From the NCBI GenBank assembly GCA_900540045.1, contig UQEF01000092.1:1-11420 (forward strand): 11,420 nucleotides of DNA, in the 5' to 3' direction. The notes below the pieces were generated by a model that saw only the letters and a list, made by a program, of their open reading frames with translations, had not been told where the DNA came from and did not search any database. How positions within the stretch are numbered: position 1 is the stretch's first letter; every line of letters begins with the position of its first letter. The stretch comes from an uncultured Eubacteriales bacterium (lineage in GTDB: Bacteria; Bacillota; Clostridia; Christensenellales; Aristaeellaceae). Below, piece after piece: positions 1-6,820 of this stretch. A program made the translations under genes and the position numbers.

Positions 1-2829
1 GTGGCGGCCGGCCATCTTGTCGCCCACGCTGATCTTGCGCTTCTGGGCGATGTAGACGCGCACCATCTCGTTGACGCCGGGGGAGAGTTCGTCCTTGTTC
101 TCGCGGGTGAAGATCTTCACGTCCACCACGATGCCGCCCTCGCCGTGGGGCACGCGCAGGGAGGTGTCGCGCACCTCGCGGGCCTTTTCGCCGAAGATGG
201 CGCGAAGCAGGCGCTCCTCGGCGGTGAGGTCGGTTTCGCCCTTGGGCGTCACCTTGCCCACCAGAATGTCGCCGGCGCGCACCTCGGCGCCGATGCGGAT
301 GATGCCGTCCTCGTCGAGGTCCTTGACCGCGTCGTCGCCGATGTTGGGGATGTCGCGGGTGATCTCCTCCGGTCCCAGCTTGGTTTCGCGGGCCTCGGAC
401 TCAAACTCCTCGATGTGGATGGAGGTGTACACGTCCTCCTTGACCAGCTTTTCGCTGATGAGCACGGCGTCCTCGTAGTTGTAGCCCTCCCAGGTCATGA
501 AGCCGATGAGGACGTTGCGGCCCAGGCCGATCTCGCCCATCTCGGTGGAGGGTCCGTCGGCCAGCAGGTCGCCCTTTTCGATGACCTGCCCGGCCTTGAC
601 GCGGGGGCGCTGGTTGATGCAGGTGCCCTGGTTGGAGCGGGCGAACTTGCTGAGCTTGTAGGTGTGGCGCTCGCCGAGGGTATCCTTGACCACGATGCGG
701 TCGCCGGCCACCTTCTCCACCACGCCGTCCTGCTTGGAGAGCACCACCACGCCGGAGTCGTGCGCGGCCTTGTACTCCATGCCGGTGCCCACGATGGGGG
801 CTTCGGGCACGAGCAGCGGCACGGCCTGGCGCTGCATGTTGGAGCCCATCAGGGCGCGGGTGGCGTCGTCGTTTTCCAGGAAGGGAATCATGGCCGTGGC
901 CACGGAGACGATCTGCCGGGGGCTGACGTCGATGAGGTCTACGTTCTCGCGCGGCACGCGGATGATCTCGGCCTTGTCGCGCACGGTGACGTACTCGTTT
1001 TGGAAGGAGCCGTCCTCATTGAGGGGCTCGTTGGCCTCGGCGACCTTGTAGAAGTCCTCCTCGTCGGCGGTCATGTAGACGATCTTGTCGGTCACGCAGT
1101 GGGTCTGGGGATCGACGGTGCGGTAGGGGGCTTCGATGAAGCCGTATTCGTTGATGCGCGCATAGGTGGCCAGCGAGCCGATCAGGCCGATGTTGGGGCC
1201 TTCAGGCGTCTCGATGGGGCAGATGCGGGCGTAGTGGCTGTAGTGCACGTCGCGCACCTCGAAGGAGGCGCGGTCGCGGTTGAGGCCGCCGGGGCCCAGG
1301 GCGCTCAGGCGGCGCTTGTGGGTCAGCTCGGCCAGCGGGTTGGGCTGGTCCATGAACTGCGACAGCTGCGAGGACCCGAAGAACTCCTTGATGGCCGCGC
1401 TCACCGGGCGGATGTTGATAAGTTCGCCCGGCCGCACCTCGTCGGCGTCCTGAATGGCCATGCGCTCGCGCACCACGCGCTCCAGACGGCTCAGGCCGAT
1501 GCGGATCTGGTTTTGCAGAAGCTCGCCCACCGAGCGCAGGCGGCGGTTGCCCAGATGGTCGATGTCGTCGGTAAATCCGAGGCCCCAGGGCAGGCCCAGC
1601 AGATAGCTGATGGAGGCCACGATGTCCTCGGTGATGATGTGCTTGGGCACCAGATCGTGCGCGCGGGCGCGCACGGTTTCGCGCAGCAGCTTTTCGTCCT
1701 CCCCGCAGGCGCCCAGGATCTCCATGAGCACGGGGTAGAGCACGTTTTCCTGCACGCCGGCCTCTTTGGGATCGAAGGGCAGGTACTGGGCGGCGTCCAC
1801 GAAGTGGTTGCCCACCACGCGGTGCACGCGGCCGCCCTCCAGGCGCACGTCAACGGTGTTGACGCCGGCGTTCTGGATCTCGCGGGCCTTTTCGCGGCTG
1901 ATGGTCTCGCCGGCGCGGATGAGCACCTCGCCGGTGCGGGGATCGGCGATGTCGGTATCCGCCGCCTGGCCCTGAATGCGGGTGGCCAGGGAGAGCTTTT
2001 TGTTGAACTTGTAGCGGCCCACGCGCATGAGGTCATAGCGCTTGGCGTCAAAGAAGAGCGAGTTGAACAGGCTCTGGGCGCTCTCGCGGGTGGGCGGCTC
2101 GCCGGGCTTCTGCCGCTTGTAGATCTCGATGAGGCCCTCGTCGCGGCTGTGGGCGTTGTCGCCGCGCTGGAGGGTGGCCATGAGGCGCTCGTCCTCGCCG
2201 AGCAGATCGACGATCTCCTGATCGGTGCCGTAGCCCAGCGCGCGCAGGATCAGCGTGATGGGCAGCTTGCGCGCCCGGTCGATGCGCACCCACAAAACGT
2301 CGTTGGAGTCCGTCTCGTACTCCAGCCACGCGCCGCGGTTGGGGATGACCGTGGTGGAAAAGAGATGCTTGCCGGCCTTGTCGATCTGATCTTCGTAGTA
2401 TACGCCGGGGGAGCGCACCAGCTGGCTGACGATGACGCGCTCCGCGCCGTTGATGATAAAGGTGCCATGCTCGGTCATGAGGGGGAAGTCGCCCATGAAT
2501 ACGTCGGATTCCTTGATTTCGCCGGTCTCGCGGTTTTTGAGGCGGACGAACACCTTCAGCGGGGCGGCATAGGTCATGTCGCGCTCCTTGCAGCGCTCCA
2601 CGCTGTTTTTGGGCTCGTCCAGCGAATAGTCCACAAACTCCAGCGAGAGGTTCTCGGTGTAGTCCACGATGGGACTGACGTCGTCGAGCACCTCGCGCAT
2701 GTCCACTTCCAGAAAGCGGCGGTAGGAGTTTTTCTGCACTTCAATGAGATCGGGCATGTCCAGGATCTCGTCGATGTGCGAGAAGCTCTGCCGCTTCCTC
2801 AGCTTCCCCATTTGAACCTCATGCACCAT
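1..2829 (-). CDS. rpoB: DNA-directed RNA polymerase subunit beta (3' end cut off by the window edge)
   Basis: This is the beta subunit of RNA polymerase, which forms one side of the catalytic cleft in the cytoplasmic transcription enzyme. The minus-strand frame is open for 943 codons, from ATG at 2829 to position 1. Landmarks read directly include [20 protein letters not shown] near the N-terminal third, [20 protein letters not shown], the rifampicin region ([13 protein letters not shown] then [15 protein letters not shown]), [13 protein letters not shown], and [14 protein letters not shown] at the window edge. Firmicutes RpoB is usually about 1,200 residues, so roughly the last 250-300 (end of the hybrid-binding domain and the clamp anchor) are missing. 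D494, H504 and S509 match E. coli D516, H526 and S531, the sensitive wild-type state. I chose the ATG at 2829 over the in-frame ATG at 2838 because an SD-like GGGGTGAT overlaps the earlier codon; an in-frame TAA lies at 2845-2847. No frameshift was found in the stretches checked. Confidence 0.98.
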   Translation of the reverse strand, partial: MVHEVQMGKLRKRQSFSHIDEILDMPDLIEVQKNSYRRFLEVDMREVLDDVSPIVDYTENLSLEFVDYSLDEPKNSVERCKERDMTYAAPLKVFVRLKNRETGEIKESDVFMGDFPLMTEHGTFIINGAERVIVSQLVRSPGVYYEDQIDKAGKHLFSTTVIPNRGAWLEYETDSNDVLWVRIDRARKLPITLILRALGYGTDQEIVDLLGEDERLMATLQRGDNAHSRDEGLIEIYKRQKPGEPPTRESAQSLFNSLFFDAKRYDLMRVGRYKFNKKLSLATRIQGQAADTDIADPRTGEVLIRAGETISREKAREIQNAGVNTVDVRLEGGRVHRVVGNHFVDAAQYLPFDPKEAGVQENVLYPVLMEILGACGEDEKLLRETVRARAHDLVPKHIITEDIVASISYLLGLPWGLGFTDDIDHLGNRRLRSVGELLQNQIRIGLSRLERVVRERMAIQDADEVRPGELINIRPVSAAIKEFFGSSQLSQFMDQPNPLAELTHKRRLSALGPGGLNRDRASFEVRDVHYSHYARICPIETPEGPNIGLIGSLATYARINEYGFIEAPYRTVDPQTHCVTDKIVYMTADEEDFYKVAEANEPLNEDGSFQNEYVTVRDKAEIIRVPRENVDLIDVSPRQIVSVATAMIPFLENDDATRALMGSNMQRQAVPLLVPEAPIVGTGMEYKAAHDSGVVVLSKQDGVVEKVAGDRIVVKDTLGERHTYKLSKFARSNQGTCINQRPRVKAGQVIEKGDLLADGPSTEMGEIGLGRNVLIGFMTWEGYNYEDAVLISEKLVKEDVYTSIHIEEFESEARETKLGPEEITRDIPNIGDDAVKDLDEDGIIRIGAEVRAGDILVGKVTPKGETDLTAEERLLRAIFGEKAREVRDTSLRVPHGEGGIVVDVKIFTRENKDELSPGVNEMVRVYIAQKRKISVGDKMAGRH

Positions 2830-2995
2830 AAATGCCATCACCCCTTATGTTCCTCGCATGTGTATCCGCTGCGAAAGCCGCGTCCCTTTCCCCTGTTCCC
2901 GGTCAAAAAATTTCCTGTTGCATTTTTGCGCCGGGGCATGTACAATACTCAACAACGGACGGGCGCGGCTTCGCACAGTAACGATACTGATGCAA
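2830..2995 (-). promoter_or_regulatory. Predicted rpoB 5' leader with a long-range stem
   Basis: The leader between the predicted start site and the ATG has two inverted repeats. A small hairpin (cagta 2976-2980, tactg 2985-2989) sits near the 5' end. A long-range pairing joins 2964-2974 with 2871-2882 (11 and 12 bases, one bulged A), enclosing about 80 nt. No open frame with a ribosome binding site was seen inside, and no known riboswitch was recognised. Confidence 0.5.
2918..2946 (+). promoter_or_regulatory. Plus-strand promoter candidate for the rseC-like gene
   Basis: TTGCAT (2918-2923) is followed by 17 bases and TACAAT (2941-2946), giving four of six -35 and five of six -10 consensus matches. 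The start site would be near 2953, about 150 nt before the rseC-like ATG. It faces the rpoB promoter, so the two transcripts would overlap over about 40 nt. Confidence 0.55.
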
Positions 2996-3001
2996 GTTTA
3001 A

Positions 3002-3030
3002 ATTATAGCGCCTTTTAGCCCATGTGTCAA
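3002..3030 (-). promoter_or_regulatory. rpoB promoter, perfect sigma-A/sigma-70 consensus
   Basis: Reading the minus strand, TTGACA (3030-3025) is followed by exactly 17 bases and TATAAT (3007-3002). All twelve consensus bases match. A-rich DNA further upstream (about 3042-3067) could act as an UP element. Transcription would start near 2995, giving an rpoB leader of about 165 nt. Confidence 0.9.
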
Positions 3031-3045
3031 TACGCATGGGCAAAA
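3014..3045. promoter_or_regulatory. Dyad symmetry centred on the rpoB -35 box (operator candidate)
   Basis: GCCCATG (3018-3024) and CATGGGC (3035-3041) form a perfect 7-bp inverted repeat around a 10-bp centre that contains the rpoB -35 hexamer. Allowing one mismatch, the arms extend to 11 bp (TTTaGCCCATG / CATGGGCaAAA). The placement would suit a dimeric regulator competing with RNA polymerase. A plain hairpin in a plus-strand transcript is the alternative. No known operator was recognised. Confidence 0.45.
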
Positions 3046-3087
3046 TTCGTTCCGTTTTTTACTTTTTCATGCGGCCCCGCGGCCGTC

Positions 3088-3093
3088 AGGAGG
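3088..3093 (+). promoter_or_regulatory. Ribosome binding site that fixes the rseC-like start
   Basis: AGGAGG lies 10 nt before ATG 3104 but only 1 nt before the in-frame GTG at 3095. The ATG is therefore the likely start. Confidence 0.85.
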
Positions 3094-3103
3094 CGTGCCA
3101 GAG

Positions 3104-3547
3104 ATGATTAAATTCGGCCAGGTACAGGCATACGACAAAACGACCGGAGAAGCCACCATCGTTTACATGCGGCCCGACGCGTGCGCCAAGTGCGGCGCGT
3201 GCGGCGGCGGCGGCAAGAGCCGCTCCATCCGCCTGAAGGCCGACTGCGCCGTGGGCGACTGGGTCAAGGTGGAGCTGCCCGACGGGCGGTTCCTGGGGGC
3301 CACGGCCCTCGCCTACGCGCTGCCGCTGGCCTGCTTCCTGCTGGGCCTGTTCCTGGGCTACAGCCTGTCGGGCGGGATGGAGCTGTGGGCGCTGCTGGGC
3401 AGCGCCATCGGGCTTAGCCTCTCGGCGATCGCGCTGCGGCTCGCGGAGCTTCGCCTGCGCCAGCGCCCGGAATGGACCCCCCGCGTCTGCGCCGTCTACC
3501 ACGACAAGCCCGACATCGACGATATCGGCTGCGGCGGCGGCAAATAA
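3104..3547 (+). CDS. RseC/MucC family (SoxR-reducing system) membrane protein
   Basis: This 147-residue protein matches the RseC/MucC family in layout. An N-terminal beta-rich part has a Cys cluster (C27-x2-C30-x2-C33, followed by GGGGK), a further C48, and then two hydrophobic helices at about residues 66-88 and 92-112. A short soluble tail ends in C143-GGGK. Family members are inner-membrane proteins linked to sigma-E control or to SoxR reduction in Proteobacteria, and in many anaerobes they occur near Rnf-type electron transport genes. Here no Rnf, sigma or anti-sigma gene is adjacent. The neighbour is divergent rpoB, so the physiological role is open. The Cys cluster could hold a metal or an iron-sulfur centre (inference). 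The start follows the AGGAGG at 3088-3093. Confidence 0.8.
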   Translation: MIKFGQVQAYDKTTGEATIVYMRPDACAKCGACGGGGKSRSIRLKADCAVGDWVKVELPDGRFLGATALAYALPLACFLLGLFLGYSLSGGMELWALLGSAIGLSLSAIALRLAELRLRQRPEWTPRVCAVYHDKPDIDDIGCGGGK

Positions 3548-3586
3548 TCCCCTAAACGCCCCTCGCGGCGGCGGCAAATCATCCCC
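3531..3586 (+). repeat. 22-nt direct repeat spanning the rseC-like stop codon
   Basis: Positions 3531-3552 and 3565-3586 are the same over 21 of 22 bases, offset by 34 nt. The only difference (A3546 versus C3580) turns the TAA stop into TCA in the second copy. The second copy supplies the left arm of the terminator at 3567-3602. Confidence 0.85.
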
Positions 3587-3602
3587 GCCGCCCCCTTTTT
3601 TT
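3567..3602 (+). terminator. Rho-independent terminator of the rseC-like gene
   Basis: GGCGGCGG (3567-3574) pairs with CCGCCGCC (3585-3592) across a 10-nt loop. CCC and seven T's (3596-3602) follow. It lies 20 nt after the stop codon. Confidence 0.85.
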
Positions 3603-3625
3603 GTCCCGGCGCGGCGCGGACGGGC

Positions 3626-3713
3626 GTTTCTGGCCGAAAGATGGCCAGAAACCCCGTTTCGCGCCGTTTTTTCGGTAAACCCGCCCGAAAAAGGCTTCAC
3701 AAACTCTGTGAAG
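3626..3713. repeat. Cluster of three hairpins in the intergenic region (repeat element candidate)
   Basis: Three inverted repeats follow each other in non-coding DNA. The first has 10-bp arms (GTTTCTGGCC, 3626-3635, and its complement 3643-3652; loop 7). The second has 8-bp arms (TTTTTCGG, 3668-3675, and CCGAAAAA, 3685-3692; loop 9). The third has 7-bp arms (CTTCACA, 3695-3701, and TGTGAAG, 3707-3713; loop 5). The arms are perfect and differ from one another. No terminator T-tract follows any of them. The compact arrangement resembles dispersed extragenic elements, but only one copy is present in this window, so that reading is inference. Confidence 0.55.
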
Positions 3714-3752
3714 AAATCCTTTGCATTTTTGCTGTTCAAAATGCCTTTTCTG

Positions 3753-3761
3753 TGATATACT
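3753..3761 (+). promoter_or_regulatory. Extended -10 promoter for RNase J
   Basis: TGA-TATACT (3753-3761) is an extended -10 element with five of six -10 matches. No good -35 is visible at 16-18 bp (TGTTCA at 3733-3738). The predicted start is near 3768. It sits in an AT-rich patch that stands out in this GC-rich window. Confidence 0.6.
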
Positions 3762-3767
3762 AACAAC

Positions 3768-3982
3768 GATATAAGGGTTCGTGGGCTTTGGCGGGGACCT
3801 CGCGCCCCCTTCATACACCGGTTCCGGCGCGGGCTGCAATGGCGTGGTCCGAAGCGTGTTTTTTGCGTGCGTGCGGAGCCCTTGCCCCGGAAATGATCGG
3901 GCGGTCGGCGGCCGGATGGCGCGTCCGCCTCCAGATAGGGACCCCATCACAGGCGCTGTACGACGCGCAAAAGGAGGCTCCA
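3768..3982 (+). promoter_or_regulatory. Long 5' leader of RNase J, no gene seen
   Basis: About 215 nt separate the predicted start site from the RNase J ATG. Possible local hairpins include GGGG/CCCC around 3793-3808 and GGCGG (3907-3911) with CCGCC (3925-3929). The frame of RNase J stays open upstream (TTG 3788, ATG 3839), but neither codon has a convincing ribosome binding site. I recognised no known RNA family here. Confidence 0.45.
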
Positions 3983-5647
3983 ATGGCAGAGAGCGAACAC
4001 AAAATCCGCATCATCCCGCTGGGCGGTGTGGATGAATTCGGCAAAAACATCACCGTTGTCGAATACGGAGAAGACATGCTGGTGGTGGACTGCGGCTCCA
4101 TCTTCCCCAAGGAAGACATGCTGGGCGTAGACCTGGTCATCCCGGATGTGACCTACCTCATCAAAAACCGCGAGCGCATCCGGGGCATGCTGCTCACCCA
4201 CGGGCACGAGGACCACATCGGGGCCACGCCCTATGTGCTGCGGCAGGTGCCCATGGCCCTCTACGGGACCAAGCTGACGCTTGCGCTGGTGGACCTCAAA
4301 CTCAAGGAGCACCGCATCGCGGGCGTGCCGCTCAACGTGGTGCGTCCGGGCGACGTGATCCGCCTGGGGTGTTTTCAGGTGCGCTTCCTTCACGTCAACC
4401 ACTCCATCGCGGGGGCGGTGGCGCTGGCGATCACCTGCCCGGCGGGCACGGTGGTGTTCAGCGGCGACTTCAAGGTGGACTATACGCCCATCGACGGGCA
4501 GGTGACGGACCTGGCCGGCTTTGCGGAGCTGGGCTCGAAGGGCGTGCTTGCGTTCCTGTGCGAATCGACCAATATCGAGCGCAAGGGCTACACCATGAGC
4601 GAAACCAAGATCGGCCAGACGTTCATCGACATGTTCCAGCAGGCCAAGGGCCGGGTGATCGTGGCGATGTTCGCCTCCAACATCCACCGCGTGCAGATGG
4701 TGGTGGATTCGGCGGCGATGTTCGGCCGCCGGGTGTGCTTTGTGGGGCGCAGCATGGTCAACGTCACGCGCGTGGCCATGTCCATCGGGGAACTGTCCAT
4801 CCCCGAGGAAAACCTCATCGACGTCGATGATCTGGAAAACTATGCCGACGAGGAGATTCTCGTCGTCACCACCGGCAGCCAGGGCGAGGCCATGGCGGGC
4901 CTGACGCGCATGGCCTACGGCGAGCACCGCAAGCTCCAGATCCGCCCCACGGATATGGTCATTCTCTCGGCCCACCCCATCCCCGGCAATGAAAAGCCCG
5001 TGGCGCGGGTCATCAACCAGCTCTACCGCTGCGGGGCCAACGTCATCTACGGCCAGCTGGGCGAGGTGCACGTCTCCGGCCACGCCTGCCAGGAGGAGAT
5101 CAAGCTCCTGCACGCGCTGGTCAAGCCCAAGTATTTCCTGCCCATCCACGGCGAGTATTCGAAGCTGTGGCAGCACGCGGAGCTGGCCGAGGCGCTGGGC
5201 ACCCGGTCGGAAAACATCGTCATCCCGGAGATCGGTCAGGTCATCGAGATGAGCCAGGACAGCCTGGCCATCGTGGGCGAGGTGCCCACGGGCGGCGTGC
5301 TGGTGGACGGCCTTGGCATCGGCGACGTGGGCAACGTGGTCCTGCGCGACCGCAAGCACCTCAGCCAGGACGGCCTGATTATCGTCGTCATGGCCATCGA
5401 CCGCGACAGCGGCGCGCTGGTGTCCGGCCCGGATATCATCAGCCGCGGCTTCGTCTACGTGCGCGAGAACGAGGACATCATCGAATGCAGCCGCGAGCTG
5501 GCGCGCAACATCGTCCTCAGCTACGGCCAGGTGGACGGCAGCGAGTGGCAGAACATGAAAAACCGCATCAAGGACGAACTGCACCGCTACATCTTCGACA
5601 AGATCAAGCGCAACCCCATGATTTTGCCGATCATTATGGAGATTTGA
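3983..5647 (+). CDS. rnj: Ribonuclease J (metallo-beta-lactamase/beta-CASP nuclease)
   Basis: RNase J is a zinc-dependent enzyme with endonuclease and 5'-3' exonuclease activity, central to mRNA decay and rRNA maturation in Firmicutes. This 554-residue protein matches the usual length of about 555. Motifs in order: GGVDEFGKN (14-22), THGHEDHIG with metal ligands H73, H75, D77 and H78, H140 in HVNHS, SGDFK with D162, the beta-CASP motif A acidic residue E194 in CESTN, TGSQGEAM, IPGNEK, HVSGH with H367, and PIHGEY with H389. The C-terminal domain (GLIIVVMAIDRDSG onward) is also present. Numbering runs one or two residues behind B. subtilis RNase J1. All metal ligands are intact. The start is set by AAGGAGG (3971-3977), 5 nt before ATG. 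It cannot be assigned to J1 or J2 because no second copy is in view. Confidence 0.96.
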   Translation: MAESEHKIRIIPLGGVDEFGKNITVVEYGEDMLVVDCGSIFPKEDMLGVDLVIPDVTYLIKNRERIRGMLLTHGHEDHIGATPYVLRQVPMALYGTKLTLALVDLKLKEHRIAGVPLNVVRPGDVIRLGCFQVRFLHVNHSIAGAVALAITCPAGTVVFSGDFKVDYTPIDGQVTDLAGFAELGSKGVLAFLCESTNIERKGYTMSETKIGQTFIDMFQQAKGRVIVAMFASNIHRVQMVVDSAAMFGRRVCFVGRSMVNVTRVAMSIGELSIPEENLIDVDDLENYADEEILVVTTGSQGEAMAGLTRMAYGEHRKLQIRPTDMVILSAHPIPGNEKPVARVINQLYRCGANVIYGQLGEVHVSGHACQEEIKLLHALVKPKYFLPIHGEYSKLWQHAELAEALGTRSENIVIPEIGQVIEMSQDSLAIVGEVPTGGVLVDGLGIGDVGNVVLRDRKHLSQDGLIIVVMAIDRDSGALVSGPDIISRGFVYVRENEDIIECSRELARNIVLSYGQVDGSEWQNMKNRIKDELHRYIFDKIKRNPMILPIIMEI

Positions 5648-5665
5648 CGCTCGCGCGTTCGTTGG

Positions 5666-5691
5666 AAAAGCTCGCCTTCGGCGAGCTTTTT
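5666..5691 (+). terminator. Terminator of RNase J
   Basis: AAAAGCTCGCC (5666-5676) and GGCGAGCTTTT (5680-5690) form an 11-bp perfect stem with a three-base loop, ending in five T's (5687-5691). The U tract is short, so some read-through into the next gene is plausible. A second segment (5698-5708) is complementary to the inner stem (5673-5683) and could compete with it. Confidence 0.75.
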
Positions 5692-5725
5692 CGACACGCC
5701 GAAGGCGAAGAAAGGATCACACACC

Positions 5726-6808
5726 ATGAATCAGCATCAGGCAGCCATCTGGGGCGCCGGAGGCATCGCGCAGACCCACGCCATGGCCCTGCGGGCCGTC
5801 GGCATCCCCATCCGCACGGTCGTGAGCCACAGCGAGGCGGGGGCCAGGGCCTTCGCGCAGCAGTGGGGGATTCCCGAGTGGTCCACGGACCCGGCGGCGC
5901 TGCTGGACGCGTCCGTCGGCTCGGTCCACGTCTGCACCCCGCCGGGGCTTCATTATGAAATGGTCAAATTCCTCCTGGAACACGGCCGGCATGTGCTGTG
6001 CGAAAAGCCCCTGTGCCTGGACCCGGATCAGGCCGGCGAGCTGGCCCATCTGGCGCGGGAGAAGGGGCTTGCGTGCGCGGTGAACCTGAACGTGCGCTTT
6101 CACCCGGCCTGTCAGGAAGCGAAGGCGCGGGTGGCGGACCCGGCGTTCGGGCCGGTGTTTCTGGTCCACGGCGCCTATCTGCAGGAGTTCCACGCCCTCC
6201 CCGCCCCCGATGGCTGGCGGTATGACGAGGCCGTGGGCGGGACCATGCGGGCCGTCACCGAGATCGGCACCCACTGGCTGGATCTGGCGGAGTACCTCAC
6301 GGGCGAGAGGATCACGTCGGTGCAGGCCCTCTTCGGCTGCTTTCAGCCGCAGCGGATGTTGAAGGACGGCATGATGGAGCCGCCCGAAGCGGCGGAGGGC
6401 GTCCCCGTCACCGTGCGCTCGGAGGACAGCGCCCTCCTCCACTTCCGCATGGCGGGCGGGGCCATCGGTTCGGCGGTCCTCTCCGAGGTGTCCCACGGCC
6501 GCACCAACCGCCTGAGCCTGGAAATCACCGGCAAAAACCGCAGCCTGTGGTGGGACAGCGAGGCCAGCACCGCCCTGCACGAAGCGTCCAAGGGCAGTGG
6601 GGTGCAGACCGCCCTCTACCCCTTCGGCTTCAACGGCTTCACCGATACCTTTATCACGCTGGCCGCGCGCTACTATGCCGCCCTGGGCTGGACGTTCCCG
6701 GCGCGGCAGGGGGATTTCCCCACCTTTGAGGACGGGGCGCGGCTTGCGTATCTGTGCCGGGCGGTGGAGCGCAGCGCCCGGGAAAACGGGGTCTGGGCGG
6801 ACGTGTAA
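5726..6808 (+). CDS. Gfo/Idh/MocA family oxidoreductase
   Basis: This 360-residue protein is an NAD(P)-dependent dehydrogenase-like enzyme of the Gfo/Idh/MocA family, which act mostly on sugars, inositols and related compounds. The N-terminal Rossmann fold shows GAGGIA (10-15), and the CTPPGLHYEM segment leads to the family EKP motif (E93-K94-P95) with the conserved lysine. The C-terminal domain has EIGTHWLD (179-186), whose H183 and D186 fit the usual GxHxxD catalytic segment. Family length is usually 330-390. The substrate cannot be read from the sequence. A weak ribosome binding site (AAAGGA, 5711-5716) precedes the ATG by 9 nt. The cupin gene follows after only 12 nt, so the two are very likely co-transcribed. 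No separate strong promoter was seen, so transcription may come partly from RNase J read-through. Confidence 0.9.
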   Translation: MNQHQAAIWGAGGIAQTHAMALRAVGIPIRTVVSHSEAGARAFAQQWGIPEWSTDPAALLDASVGSVHVCTPPGLHYEMVKFLLEHGRHVLCEKPLCLDPDQAGELAHLAREKGLACAVNLNVRFHPACQEAKARVADPAFGPVFLVHGAYLQEFHALPAPDGWRYDEAVGGTMRAVTEIGTHWLDLAEYLTGERITSVQALFGCFQPQRMLKDGMMEPPEAAEGVPVTVRSEDSALLHFRMAGGAIGSAVLSEVSHGRTNRLSLEITGKNRSLWWDSEASTALHEASKGSGVQTALYPFGFNGFTDTFITLAARYYAALGWTFPARQGDFPTFEDGARLAYLCRAVERSARENGVWADV

Positions 6809-6820
6809 GGAGGAGAGGGC

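Noticed and set aside
1..3018. A plus-strand open frame of about 1,005 codons opposite rpoB
   Set aside because: It mirrors rpoB codon for codon, its product is an Ala/Val/His/Gly-rich string with no recognisable domain, and it runs through the rpoB promoter. This is expected of the antisense frame of a GC-rich gene.
3788..3982. An N-terminal extension of RNase J from TTG 3788 or ATG 3839
   Set aside because: Neither has a ribosome binding site, the extension does not resemble RNase J, and AAGGAGG sits at the right distance from ATG 3983.
3762..3982. A known non-coding RNA (6S, SRP or RNase P RNA) in the RNase J leader
   Set aside because: None of the conserved cores of those RNAs could be found in the sequence.
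3947..5584. Long minus-strand frame opposite RNase J
   Set aside because: Antisense shadow of a clearly identified gene, rich in His/Ala/Asp, with no domain or ribosome binding site.
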